Below the pieces are notes generated by a model. The model made no database searches and was not told where the DNA came from. It was given only the letters and a program-made list of their open reading frames with translations. DNA of 41,492 nucleotides. It comes from a virus. Shown piece after piece: positions 27,755 through 34,926 of this stretch. The stretch lies in the IMG/VR virus record IMGVR_UViG_3300025071_000017, positions 1 through 41,492 of that record, one strand, 5' to 3'. A program made the position numbers and the translations under genes. How positions within the stretch are numbered: position 1 is the stretch's first letter; each line of letters opens with the position of its first letter.

Positions 27755-28011
27755 TGTTTTATTTTTATTATAAGATAAACATTAGAAAACATTATACTTA
27801 TTAAAACAATAGTTGCATATATTATAGCATCGCCTAAGTAAGGTTTAACAGCTAAAGTAAATGCAGATAAAGTTACCATTTTAATAAATAAACTTCCGTA
27901 CATAATGCCATAGCCGGCTTTTTCAAACCGACTAGTTAGCATTACTACCATAAATGTTATTACAATAACTAGTACTGCAGCAACAAATCCGTATACAGCT
28001 GACGCTATCAT
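27751..28011 (-). CDS. 86-residue three-helix membrane protein
   Basis: Hydrophobic segments at about residues 4-26 (VYGFVAAVLVIVITFMVVML), 34-57 and 62-82, separated by short charged loops (SRFEKAGYG), and a basic C-terminus (IIKIKQ) indicate a small polytopic inner-membrane protein. The start overlaps the ribonucleotide reductase stop (ATGA), so they are translated together. Size and topology would fit a class I holin, but this is only a shape argument. No family was recognised. Confidence 0.62.
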   Translation of the reverse strand: MIASAVYGFVAAVLVIVITFMVVMLTSRFEKAGYGIMYGSLFIKMVTLSAFTLAVKPYLGDAIIYATIVLISIMFSNVYLIIKIKQ

Positions 28012-29876
28012 GTTATTTCACATGAACTACCAACACAAGCTAATTCTCCAGCTAAGTCAGTTTCATCATCAACTTCTACAATTTTACTAAGATCAACATC
28101 TTTTAAGTGAGTCATAGCCATGTCGTATTGTACTTTACTTATGTCTTCAAATGGCGCTTGAGTATATGTACCTCCATCATAAGGAAGTACAGATAAACCA
28201 TTGTAATGATCTCTATTTTCCCACATCCATTTACCTGCTTGATCCCACTCTGTTTGCTTTAAACTAACAGTAGCTGAAACATTATGAGTGTTAGAGCCTT
28301 TTCTGTGACCAGGTTTAACCCACTCATTAGCTACTTTTTTTATTCTTTCAAGTAAATCAAATGGTGACTCATCTCTAAGTATTGCATTAGCAGGTGCTTT
28401 TTGTGGTATACTAATAACTGCAGTGTCATGAGGTCTAAAGAACTCATCTTCAACCAACTCAGGATGATTAGCAGATAAATACTTATACATAGATTCATTT
28501 TTGCCAACTCTGATTCTACGCGTATAATAATCATTATGCCATGCATGAATACCAGATGAAGTTCCTAACGCCAGAGATGTTGTCCCAGCAGGCTTCACAG
28601 TTGTGCATCTCGCAGCTGAATTAATACCAATTGCTTTAGCTGTCTTTGTATTCTCTCTTTTTACTATACTTGCAGCGGCCTTCATATCCAACGGCAGCAC
28701 AGCGGCACTCGCGATTCCTGTCATTGATACACCGATAAGGGCGTCCTTCTCTGTCGTATCTCTCCATACGTCTCTTAAATAATGAAAGTCAGTGTAACCA
28801 GCTTGTAGTGTACCTATAAAGCTTGCTTTTCTAACTCTATCGTTAAAATCTTCTTGTGATTCAATATCACTAGCATTTACCTCGCATAGGTTACAAAACT
28901 GAAAAGGTCTTAATGCTATTTCACAACAAGGGTTTGTGCCCCAGTCTTTATCGTTATTAAGATATATACCAGGTTCACCTGATCCTGATAGCTCTACACG
29001 TTTCCAAAGATCCATAAAAAAACCTTTAGTTACTTTATGTCTCATAAGAACAGCCGAGTTATTAGCTCTACCTCTTTGTGGATTTGTTTCCCACCAATTA
29101 CCTGATTTACAGCCAATCATTTCGTTATCTTCAGCAGAAAACAAACTAATTAAAGCAGCTCTACGTATACCGCCTGCTAAAACTGAATCTGCTATGTGAC
29201 AAACTATATCATGGGCTTCAACAGTAGTTAATGGCGTTCCATCATCTTTAGCATCGAATATACCTTTAATTTTTAGTATACACTCTTTTAACGGTTGTGG
29301 TCCTGGTGCTTTGCCGCCTGATGTAACTAGCTGAGCTCCCTTAGCTCTAATATCAGAATAATCAAAATGAACGCTAGATGATCTCTTATCGCCCATATAA
29401 GACTTCATAAGAACTTTAATTGCGTCAGCCCAACCTTCAATACTATCACCAATTAAAAACCTTCTAGTTCTTTTAGCATAAGGCTTATTAACTGGCGGCA
29501 TTTGTTTCACGTGGTGGTTTTGCACAGAGTAACCTACGCCAGTTCCACCAAGTAACAAAAACATTATCTCATGAAAACATTCAATGCTATCAACAGGTAA
29601 ATAAGCACAATTATAAACTCTATTAGGCGAGATCTCAATCGGTTTACCTCCGAATTGTAACGATCGCATAGAGGGTAAAACTTTTTTATTATATACGCTT
29701 TTGTAAGCTTCATCAATTTCATTGTGTAATTTAGGGTATTTTTTGATATGCATATTTTTATTACGCGTAACTAGTTCTTTCCAAGTTTCTCTACGATTTA
29801 ACTCAGGTACAAACTTAGCATACTTCATATATACAGTTATATCACTTAGTATCTTGTTCGATAGCTCCATCTTCAT
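28008..29876 (-). CDS. nrdJ: class II (B12-dependent) ribonucleoside-triphosphate reductase
   Basis: This 622-residue enzyme reduces ribonucleotides to deoxyribonucleotides using adenosylcobalamin. Visible features are the first redox Cys90 in NRVYNCAY, the block MFLLLGGTGVGYSVQNHHV typical of monomeric class II enzymes, the catalytic loop NPCCE with thiyl Cys317, Asn315 and Glu319, the second redox Cys328 in FCNLCE, the PAGTTS loop near 429-434, and a C-terminal redox pair Cys614/Cys619 (CX4C), as in the Lactobacillus leichmannii enzyme. At 622 residues it is shorter than that ~740-residue enzyme. It does not need oxygen or a small subunit but does need host B12 and a thiol donor. It overlaps the upstream coiled-coil gene by 35 nt; Met3 (29870) is an alternative start. 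Confidence 0.9.
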   Translation of the reverse strand: MKMELSNKILSDITVYMKYAKFVPELNRRETWKELVTRNKNMHIKKYPKLHNEIDEAYKSVYNKKVLPSMRSLQFGGKPIEISPNRVYNCAYLPVDSIECFHEIMFLLLGGTGVGYSVQNHHVKQMPPVNKPYAKRTRRFLIGDSIEGWADAIKVLMKSYMGDKRSSSVHFDYSDIRAKGAQLVTSGGKAPGPQPLKECILKIKGIFDAKDDGTPLTTVEAHDIVCHIADSVLAGGIRRAALISLFSAEDNEMIGCKSGNWWETNPQRGRANNSAVLMRHKVTKGFFMDLWKRVELSGSGEPGIYLNNDKDWGTNPCCEIALRPFQFCNLCEVNASDIESQEDFNDRVRKASFIGTLQAGYTDFHYLRDVWRDTTEKDALIGVSMTGIASAAVLPLDMKAAASIVKRENTKTAKAIGINSAARCTTVKPAGTTSLALGTSSGIHAWHNDYYTRRIRVGKNESMYKYLSANHPELVEDEFFRPHDTAVISIPQKAPANAILRDESPFDLLERIKKVANEWVKPGHRKGSNTHNVSATVSLKQTEWDQAGKWMWENRDHYNGLSVLPYDGGTYTQAPFEDISKVQYDMAMTHLKDVDLSKIVEVDDETDLAGELACVGSSCEIT

Positions 29877-30063
29877 CTTCTTTTTTAGTTACTTCTTTTT
29901 TTAGAAACTCTATCGCTTTTTCATAACCTGGCATAAGTTTTAAAGCTTCTAATGTACCTACACTTAAATCTCTTAAGTGCGTTTGTTCGTTTATTAATTG
30001 CTGCAACACATTTGTTATAGCTTTAATTTTGTTTTGCATCTCTAGCAAAGTACTTTCTTTCAT
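29842..30063 (-). CDS. 73-residue coiled-coil protein upstream of RNR
   Basis: The helical protein (MKESTLLEMQNKIKAITNVL then QQLINEQTHLRDLSVGTLEA) has a heptad-like N-terminus, a short segment around LMPGYEKAIEFL, and an acidic/Lys tail. To my recollection similar small proteins occur in marine phage nucleotide-metabolism operons with no known role. Its start overlaps the stop of the 44-residue basic protein (ATGA), and its end runs 35 nt into the reductase gene, so the three are translationally coupled. Confidence 0.65.
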   Translation of the reverse strand: MKESTLLEMQNKIKAITNVLQQLINEQTHLRDLSVGTLEALKLMPGYEKAIEFLKKEVTKKEDEDGAIEQDTK

Positions 30064-30194
30064 CTTCCTTGTCCTTTATATTTCTTTTTATATAATTTAC
30101 TTCCTATTGATCTGGAGGTTTTACATTTACTATGCACTCCTTTTCTTTTAACTCTTTTCTTTTCTTGATACGGTGATAATGTCAGTTTGGCCAT
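30060..30194 (-). CDS. 44-residue basic protein
   Basis: The product is MAKLTLSPYQEKKRVKRKGV then HSKCKTSRSIGSKLYKKKYK and GQGR. It is strongly basic (about 15 Lys/Arg) with a single Cys, so RNA or DNA binding is a reasonable guess. It was found by reading the gap between annotated frames. The stop overlaps the next ATG as ATGA. It overlaps the 3' end of the 65-residue gene by 47 nt in another frame, so one of the two could have a different extent. The function is unknown. Confidence 0.55.
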   Translation of the reverse strand: MAKLTLSPYQEKKRVKRKGVHSKCKTSRSIGSKLYKKKYKGQGR

Positions 30195-30345
30195 ATTTTT
30201 CTGAATATTTAATTAAATCTTTATATTTTAAATAACCTTTAGATTCAATACTCCAGTCTATGTACTTTTGTAATTGACGCTCGGCATATTTTTTTCTTGC
30301 TAAGTCTTTCTTTTCCCAAGAATTAAGCTCACGGTTTCGTCGCAT
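30148..30345 (-). CDS. 65-residue basic hypothetical protein
   Basis: The product MRRNRELNSWEKKDLARKKY then AERQLQKYIDWSIESKGYLK is helical and highly charged, with a C-terminal KYGQTDIITVSRKEKS. The ATG lies inside the 3' end of the resolvase gene (46-nt overlap), and the end overlaps the 44-residue gene by 47 nt. Overlaps this long are unusual in the window, so the assignment is moderate. No family is recognised. Confidence 0.45.
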   Translation of the reverse strand: MRRNRELNSWEKKDLARKKYAERQLQKYIDWSIESKGYLKYKDLIKYSEKYGQTDIITVSRKEKS

Positions 30346-30749
30346 TCCTTTTGATTTTGTGGTTTATATAACGTAACTTCTGATCTAGTATGGTATAAGT
30401 ACATTTTAAATAACTTCCAACGTATTGGGAAAGTTTCATTAGCTCTTCCTTTACATTCAATAATAAAATTAGATCCAACAAAGTCAGGAGTATATTTAAT
30501 ATTAAGTATCTTTTTTTTACCTCTATCTTTGTATTCTCCTTTGCCGTTAGATTGTCTTTCATAAACTGATTGATCATAGTTGAAAGAAGGGATCAACTCG
30601 TAAGTTGTCCCTTCATACTTAGCATCTATATTAGCTATTTTCAAAGCTAAATACATATATTTTTCAAGACCTGACTGAAAAGTAATACCATCGTATGTTA
30701 CTTTTTTAGACTGTACAGGTCCTTTCTTTTTATACCGGCGAGATCGCAT
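30300..30749 (-). CDS. T7 endonuclease I-like Holliday-junction resolvase
   Basis: This 149-residue basic protein has a PD-(D/E)XK nuclease layout: Glu29 in FQSGLEKYMY, Asp89 in YTPDF, then Glu98 and Lys100 in FIIECKGR. This matches the E...D...ExK order and spacing of T7 gp3 (SGLE, PDF, EAKGR). The family cuts four-way junctions and branched DNA before packaging and helps degrade host DNA. It overlaps the upstream MazG-like gene by 20 nt. A DUF1064-type nuclease of the same fold is the close alternative. The N-terminus is Arg/Lys-rich, as expected for DNA binding. Confidence 0.8.
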   Translation of the reverse strand: MRSRRYKKKGPVQSKKVTYDGITFQSGLEKYMYLALKIANIDAKYEGTTYELIPSFNYDQSVYERQSNGKGEYKDRGKKKILNIKYTPDFVGSNFIIECKGRANETFPIRWKLFKMYLYHTRSEVTLYKPQNQKECDETVSLILGKRKT

Positions 30750-31065
30750 CGTTCCAGTCTAGTTGTGCAGATGATGCATCAGAAGGATGTGGTGGTCTAA
30801 AACTAGCTTTATTAGCTTCATCTATAGTGTGTCTTAGATCTTGATTTTCAACCAACTCTTCACGTGCAGTTTGAATATAAAGTATAGCATCCATTAGTTC
30901 TTCTTGAACATCATTAAGATAACCAGCTAAATCTTTATGTCCACCAGTTCTTTCTTCGTGTAATGTTCTACCATACTTAGCATAGCCAACATCTGATCTT
31001 GTAACGAACTTATTGCAGACTCTTTCTACAACAGGATCTCTGAATAATATAGTCTTACTTTTCAT
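30730..31065 (-). CDS. MazG-like all-alpha nucleotide pyrophosphohydrolase family protein
   Basis: This 111-residue protein starts at MKSKTILFRDPVVERVCNKF. A longer frame begins at 31158, but the ATG at 31065 overlaps the upstream stop by only 11 nt and starts a better-looking N-terminus. The pattern RSDVGYAKYGRTLHEERT followed by VQEELMDAILYIQTAREEL (Glu55, Glu56, Asp59) resembles the small MazG-like helical proteins common in phages, probably nucleotide hydrolases that clean the dNTP pool. The C-terminal 30 residues (RPPHPSDASSAQ) look unstructured. Activity is inferred. Confidence 0.6.
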   Translation of the reverse strand: MKSKTILFRDPVVERVCNKFVTRSDVGYAKYGRTLHEERTGGHKDLAGYLNDVQEELMDAILYIQTAREELVENQDLRHTIDEANKASFRPPHPSDASSAQLDWNDAISPV

Positions 31066-31930
31066 CTTTAACAAATGTTCCGTTAACCATTTTACCAGTT
31101 CTTTTAGATATAACCTTGTATGCTGCATCAATACACTCTTCAATTGTTGTGCCGCCAAGATGAGCCATGTTGGTTAGTACAACTACCATATCACCAATAG
31201 CATCTACAAATTCAGGCTGGTCGTCTTTAAGTACGGCTCGACCTAGTTCGCCAGCTTCTTCCATTAGCTTACAGAACTGTGTTTTCTTGTCACCTTTAGT
31301 GTATAAACCTCTTTCACCAGCCCAGTCTCTTATCAACTGAAACCTGTTGTCAGTTTCCATGTAGTTTAAAGTACCATTAGATCTTGTTGTTAAAGTATCT
31401 AAATAAGATTGATAAGCATCTTTACCAAATGGAAATGATTTAGCTGCTTCAACATGATCTTCAATTTGAAAGTACTTAGCAAATGCTTTATTATATATAT
31501 AACATCTCTCCATCGTGTATTGAGATGTTGTTACGTTCTCCATTATCCATTCAATAGTTTGCATATTGATTTCAAATGTGCCGTGTGTTGTTTCCCACGT
31601 TTTACTCATGTTGTCCATTAACCTGCCTTTTAGCTTGGTAATTGGTACAGGAAACGTAGAAGTCTGCTCTGTCGCGTTTATGTGCATTGTATTAGATTTT
31701 ATTTTATTAATATATAGATCTTTATATTTTTGTCTGTCAACTCGATAACCGTAAGACTGTTGAAGTTCTAACTCGCGGTCAGATATATAATCTATATCTG
31801 TACTTTGTTCTAGAACTTCTACTTCGTCTAAGCTGTAACCTTGTTGGTCTACGACTCTAGATATAAGATCACGTGTAACACCTATTTTTTTACCCGGTAT
31901 ATGGTATAAATAATAATTAATTTTATCCAT
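31055..31930 (-). CDS. GIY-YIG-like / MazG fusion protein
   Basis: This 291-residue protein has two recognisable ends. The N-terminus (about 1-70) resembles a GIY-YIG nuclease: YYLYHIPGKKIGVT (residues 6-19), Arg25 and the Glu53-containing ELELQQSYGY helix. The C-terminus (about 195-285) is a MazG NTP pyrophosphohydrolase with canonical metal ligands EExxE (Glu224, 225, 228) and ExxD (Glu240, Asp243), plus Asp247. The middle (about 95-190) is unassigned and mixed. MazG domains hydrolyse NTPs/dNTPs to monophosphates, and some phage MazG proteins alter host (p)ppGpp signalling. The gene lies between thyA-like and a second MazG-like gene, overlapping both. Confidence 0.75.
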   Translation of the reverse strand: MDKINYYLYHIPGKKIGVTRDLISRVVDQQGYSLDEVEVLEQSTDIDYISDRELELQQSYGYRVDRQKYKDLYINKIKSNTMHINATEQTSTFPVPITKLKGRLMDNMSKTWETTHGTFEINMQTIEWIMENVTTSQYTMERCYIYNKAFAKYFQIEDHVEAAKSFPFGKDAYQSYLDTLTTRSNGTLNYMETDNRFQLIRDWAGERGLYTKGDKKTQFCKLMEEAGELGRAVLKDDQPEFVDAIGDMVVVLTNMAHLGGTTIEECIDAAYKVISKRTGKMVNGTFVKDEK

Positions 31931-32609
31931 ATATTCTAGCTCTTTCTGTTAGTGTGTTTCTTTCAGGTAATTGATCATTGTAAATGTGTAGATTATGTGC
32001 AAAATGATAATATATACCTACGTCATATCCTGTACGTTCTGAGACCATCTCTTGTAGTTTGCTGAATTGATATTGATCATTACAGAAACCGAACCAAAGA
32101 TCGTTAGAACGCATCGTAACACACATATCAAGCTTATTATCTACAACTGTAAACTGTACAGCGTAAGTACAAGGTGTATCATGTCTGTATTTACTTATTT
32201 CTTTACCATCGTAAATAGATATTGCAGCTTGCCTTGTCTCAGGGTTGTCTTTTAATTGAGCCACAACTTTATCTAGTTGATAACCTCTTTCCCATTGGTA
32301 ACCGTAATTAGAATTAACATTACCGTTGCCATCAGACATATCTTGCCATATCTTAGGTATTTTACCATATATTTCACCAAGCTTAGCTGTTGATCTATCA
32401 CCTGACAAATACCACTGCCATTCAGCTTCTGCATATTCAATATTGAAGTTTCTAGCTTCATTAGTTATTATGCGATCAACTGGGTTTAGTATAGTAAAGC
32501 CTTGGTTAAACATAGCTTTAGTACCGCTAAAGTTTTTACCTTCATATGGTATTGTACCATAATAAAAATCAAAAGCTTCACTAGCATTTTTAAATTTATA
32601 TTCTCTCAT
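31923..32609 (-). CDS. thymidylate synthase (ThyA) family protein
   Basis: This 228-residue protein makes a modified pyrimidine nucleotide from dUMP (or dCMP) with methylene-tetrahydrofolate. Visible features are Arg126 in ETRQAAI, the nucleophile Cys147 in TPCTY, the phosphate/base loop RSNDLWFGF (Arg167-Asp170), the base-reading Asn177, and the end motif HNLHIY (His208, Tyr210). It is shorter than the usual ~264 residues and has an unusual N-terminus (no DRTGTG block) and C-terminus. T4-type dCMP hydroxymethylases belong to the same fold, so that is the main alternative. A copy of the repeated promoter-like element lies directly upstream. Confidence 0.78.
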   Translation of the reverse strand: MREYKFKNASEAFDFYYGTIPYEGKNFSGTKAMFNQGFTILNPVDRIITNEARNFNIEYAEAEWQWYLSGDRSTAKLGEIYGKIPKIWQDMSDGNGNVNSNYGYQWERGYQLDKVVAQLKDNPETRQAAISIYDGKEISKYRHDTPCTYAVQFTVVDNKLDMCVTMRSNDLWFGFCNDQYQFSKLQEMVSERTGYDVGIYYHFAHNLHIYNDQLPERNTLTERARIYG

Positions 32610-32614
32610 ATATT

Positions 32615-32645
32615 TATTATCCGAATTGTATCGTATTTAGTTTGT
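32615..32645 (-). promoter_or_regulatory. repeated promoter-like element, copy 1 (before thyA-like gene)
   Basis: On the - strand the box ACAAACTAAATACGA (32631-32645), 9 nt, then GATAATA (32615-32621), 5 nt, then ATG at 32609. The stop codon of the upstream 83-residue gene is embedded in the box. Identical box, spacing and start-codon distance recur at 39668-39698 and 41179-41209. The first six bases and GATAAT are 18 nt apart, a sigma-70-like geometry that would place the transcript start about at the ATG. Confidence 0.7.
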
Positions 32646-32888
32646 ATGTTTGTCATAGTAAAACTTGTATAGCTCAAATATTTTAGGCCATAGCTCACTA
32701 ACACCGTAATGCTTAGGTGATAAAGTTGTCTTACCATTTACACTTACTTCTATATAACAGTTTTTATTTTTTTCTCCTTTAGCCGCAGCTATAGGGTATA
32801 TTTTTATTCCGTGCTTTAAGCACCATGAGTAGATCTTTCTAAGTTCTTTATTCCACATAGGTGGTTTCCATTCAACTTTCTTTATCAT
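32637..32888 (-). CDS. 83-residue hypothetical protein
   Basis: The product reads MIKKVEWKPPMWNKELRKIY then SWCLKHGIKIYPIAAAKGEK, and later YIEVSVNGKTTLSPKHYGV and WPKIFELYKFYYDK. It looks like a small alpha/beta protein in which a Trp/Tyr-rich strand precedes the C-terminal helix. Proteins of this shape recur in marine phages, but I cannot assign a role. The start overlaps the primase-helicase stop (ATGA); the stop codon lies within the promoter-like element of the next gene. Confidence 0.6.
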   Translation of the reverse strand: MIKKVEWKPPMWNKELRKIYSWCLKHGIKIYPIAAAKGEKNKNCYIEVSVNGKTTLSPKHYGVSELWPKIFELYKFYYDKHTN

Positions 32889-34597
32889 TCCCAGGGCATT
32901 GCTTCATCAAGGTCAGGTGTTTCGTGAGGTACAAAGCAGCCTGATCTAGGTTCCCAAGTAAAATAAGCTTCAGCACCGTTTTCACCTAAGTTTTGAAACT
33001 TACATTTAAGCACTTTAACTTTAGTTGTTTTAGCATCGTAGTCACGATGAACAAGTAGACCATGGTAACTAGCATCATACCATTCACCACCACCTTTTAT
33101 ATTATACATCGTTGGCTCTTCAATCTTACCATCTTGCGTCTTGTACATCTTAGTAGGATGTGCAACTATAAATACTAACACATCATACTTTTTAGCAAAA
33201 GTTTCAATCTTAGTTAAGTATTCCATTGTATATCGGTTAACGTCTTCTGTATTACAGTCAACATCTCTCACCTTGTTATATGGATCAATAACTAAACATT
33301 TAATACCTTTACGTTTAACTAGCTCAGCACCTTTGCGCAAGACAGATTCAAGAGTATAACGTTCCATATCAATAAAGAAAAAGTTTTTATTAACATGATC
33401 AGCTACCTTATTCCATTTGTCTCCGCCAATATCGCCTTTGTTAGGCATATCACCCCAGACCTTACGCATAAGCTTATGTGCATGTAAAAACGTAGGAGCA
33501 TTTTCAGGAGATGCAAACGCTGTCTTCCATTCATACTCTTTGTTATAACCTACAACCATTTGATCTACAAAGTCTGACTTACCTGAACTAGGTATACCTG
33601 TAACAGTTATAAACTGTTTAGTATACGTAGAAAAGATGTTATCAAAGTTAGGTAAACCAATTTGAAAGCCACGTTTAAAACCATTACGAACAAAGTCTGT
33701 AACTTCATCTTCAATGTCTTTAAATGTTGTGACGTTTTCTAATGGTACAGGTCTTGCATCTAAAACCCTGGACTTGAGCTCTGATGCACTGTATTTCATT
33801 AGATATTCATTAGCATCTTTACAGTCATCAAATGTTGCTAGATAACAAACCTCAGCACCAAGACGTCTTACAAGCTCTGACTGCAAAGCTAAGCCTGGTG
33901 GATCATTATCTACCGCAATGATTATCTTTTCTTTGTCATCAAAGTAATCAATACAATTATCTAAGTAATCTAAGTTGTTACTATTTAATGTAGCACCATT
34001 TGGAACTGATATAGCGTTTGTTATACCTGCTTCATGCAAAGCTAATACATCCATTTCGCCTTCAACTATAACACATGTATCATGTCCTACAGTGTTATCT
34101 ATATTGTAAAATACTTTTTCTGCTCCTTTATATAGCTTAAAGTTTTTACGTCCATCTCTGTATTTAACATTTGTAAGTATTCCACCTACGAAATAATTAA
34201 ATTGAATAGTATTCTCGGGTTTACCGGTCTGTGGCATAAACTCTTTTCCAACACTTACTTCAACATCTTTTAGTGTTTGTTCAGATATACCTCTTGTTTT
34301 AAACCACTCTATAATCTTATTGTCTAAGTTTCCAACAGTAGTTTTTTCAGGTACTACATAATCACGTTCAGCTTTACCTTTACGTTTAAATGTATGTAGT
34401 TGAAAAGATTTGTCACAGTTATGGCAAGTACCGATCCCACGCTCCCAATCATAAGAAGAGCATTTAGCTTTCTTGTTCTCAGGTTTCCTATCAATAGAAC
34501 ACAGGGGACAAATCCCCTGCGTTTTCCCTACTTCTAAGCCGTGCTGATTAAAAGACTCAATTAAGAATCCGTTTATTTCTTTATCTTCGACTTGCAT
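32885..34597 (-). CDS. primase-helicase, T7 gp4/Twinkle-type
   Basis: This 570-residue replisome enzyme lays down primers and unwinds the fork. The N-terminal zinc ribbon has Cys30/Cys33 and Cys58/Cys61. The TOPRIM primase core has VEGEMD (Glu179, Asp183) and AVDND (Asp230, Asp232). The helicase ATPase (about 300-570) has Walker A GIPSSGKS at 334-341, Walker B LVIDPY with Asp438, and the sensor region IVAHPTK followed by GGGEWYDASYHGLLVHRD. All motifs are intact, so both activities are likely. It lies 13 nt downstream of the SSB-like gene and feeds into nucleotide-metabolism genes. Confidence 0.93.
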   Translation of the reverse strand: MQVEDKEINGFLIESFNQHGLEVGKTQGICPLCSIDRKPENKKAKCSSYDWERGIGTCHNCDKSFQLHTFKRKGKAERDYVVPEKTTVGNLDNKIIEWFKTRGISEQTLKDVEVSVGKEFMPQTGKPENTIQFNYFVGGILTNVKYRDGRKNFKLYKGAEKVFYNIDNTVGHDTCVIVEGEMDVLALHEAGITNAISVPNGATLNSNNLDYLDNCIDYFDDKEKIIIAVDNDPPGLALQSELVRRLGAEVCYLATFDDCKDANEYLMKYSASELKSRVLDARPVPLENVTTFKDIEDEVTDFVRNGFKRGFQIGLPNFDNIFSTYTKQFITVTGIPSSGKSDFVDQMVVGYNKEYEWKTAFASPENAPTFLHAHKLMRKVWGDMPNKGDIGGDKWNKVADHVNKNFFFIDMERYTLESVLRKGAELVKRKGIKCLVIDPYNKVRDVDCNTEDVNRYTMEYLTKIETFAKKYDVLVFIVAHPTKMYKTQDGKIEEPTMYNIKGGGEWYDASYHGLLVHRDYDAKTTKVKVLKCKFQNLGENGAEAYFTWEPRSGCFVPHETPDLDEAMPWE

Positions 34598-34610
34598 TTA
34601 TTTGATTTAA

Positions 34611-34925
34611 TTAAAATGGTAGATCCGATTCTACCTTTGGTTGTGCTTTAGGTGCTGGAGCTTGCCCACCGCCTTCGTAAGGTATTTTGTCTGGAAAAAC
34701 ACCGTTTGTCCATACTACCTTACAGTTGCCAAGATAAGTCTTAGCTACTTTTGCTTCTCTTTCTTCTTTAGACTGGTCTATTATAACAGGTCCTTGATTA
34801 CCAAACTGATCTGGTTCATCATTCACTGTAATCGTAATAGGTAGGTATTTACCTTTCTTGCCTTCGATTATTTTTGATTTATCAATTGCATTTAAATTGA
34901 TACTTGCTTTTATTATTCCTGCCAT
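34611..34925 (-). CDS. single-stranded DNA-binding-like protein
   Basis: This 104-residue protein has a beta-rich body (MAGIIKASINLNAIDKSKII then GKYLPITITVNDEPDQFGNQ and YLGNCKVVWTNG) consistent with a small OB-fold. A Gly/Pro/Ala linker and an acidic-hydrophobic tip (ESDLPF) follow, like the DDxPF tail by which bacterial SSB recruits partners. It is located between the exonuclease and the primase-helicase. The tip is visible directly; OB-fold and DNA binding are inferred. Confidence 0.72.
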   Translation of the reverse strand: MAGIIKASINLNAIDKSKIIEGKKGKYLPITITVNDEPDQFGNQGPVIIDQSKEEREAKVAKTYLGNCKVVWTNGVFPDKIPYEGGGQAPAPKAQPKVESDLPF

Positions 34926-34926
34926 A

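Noticed and set aside
31066-31158. Upstream start for the second MazG-like gene
   Set aside because: It would overlap the MazG fusion gene by 104 nt; the 31065 ATG gives the common short overlap and a clean N-terminus.
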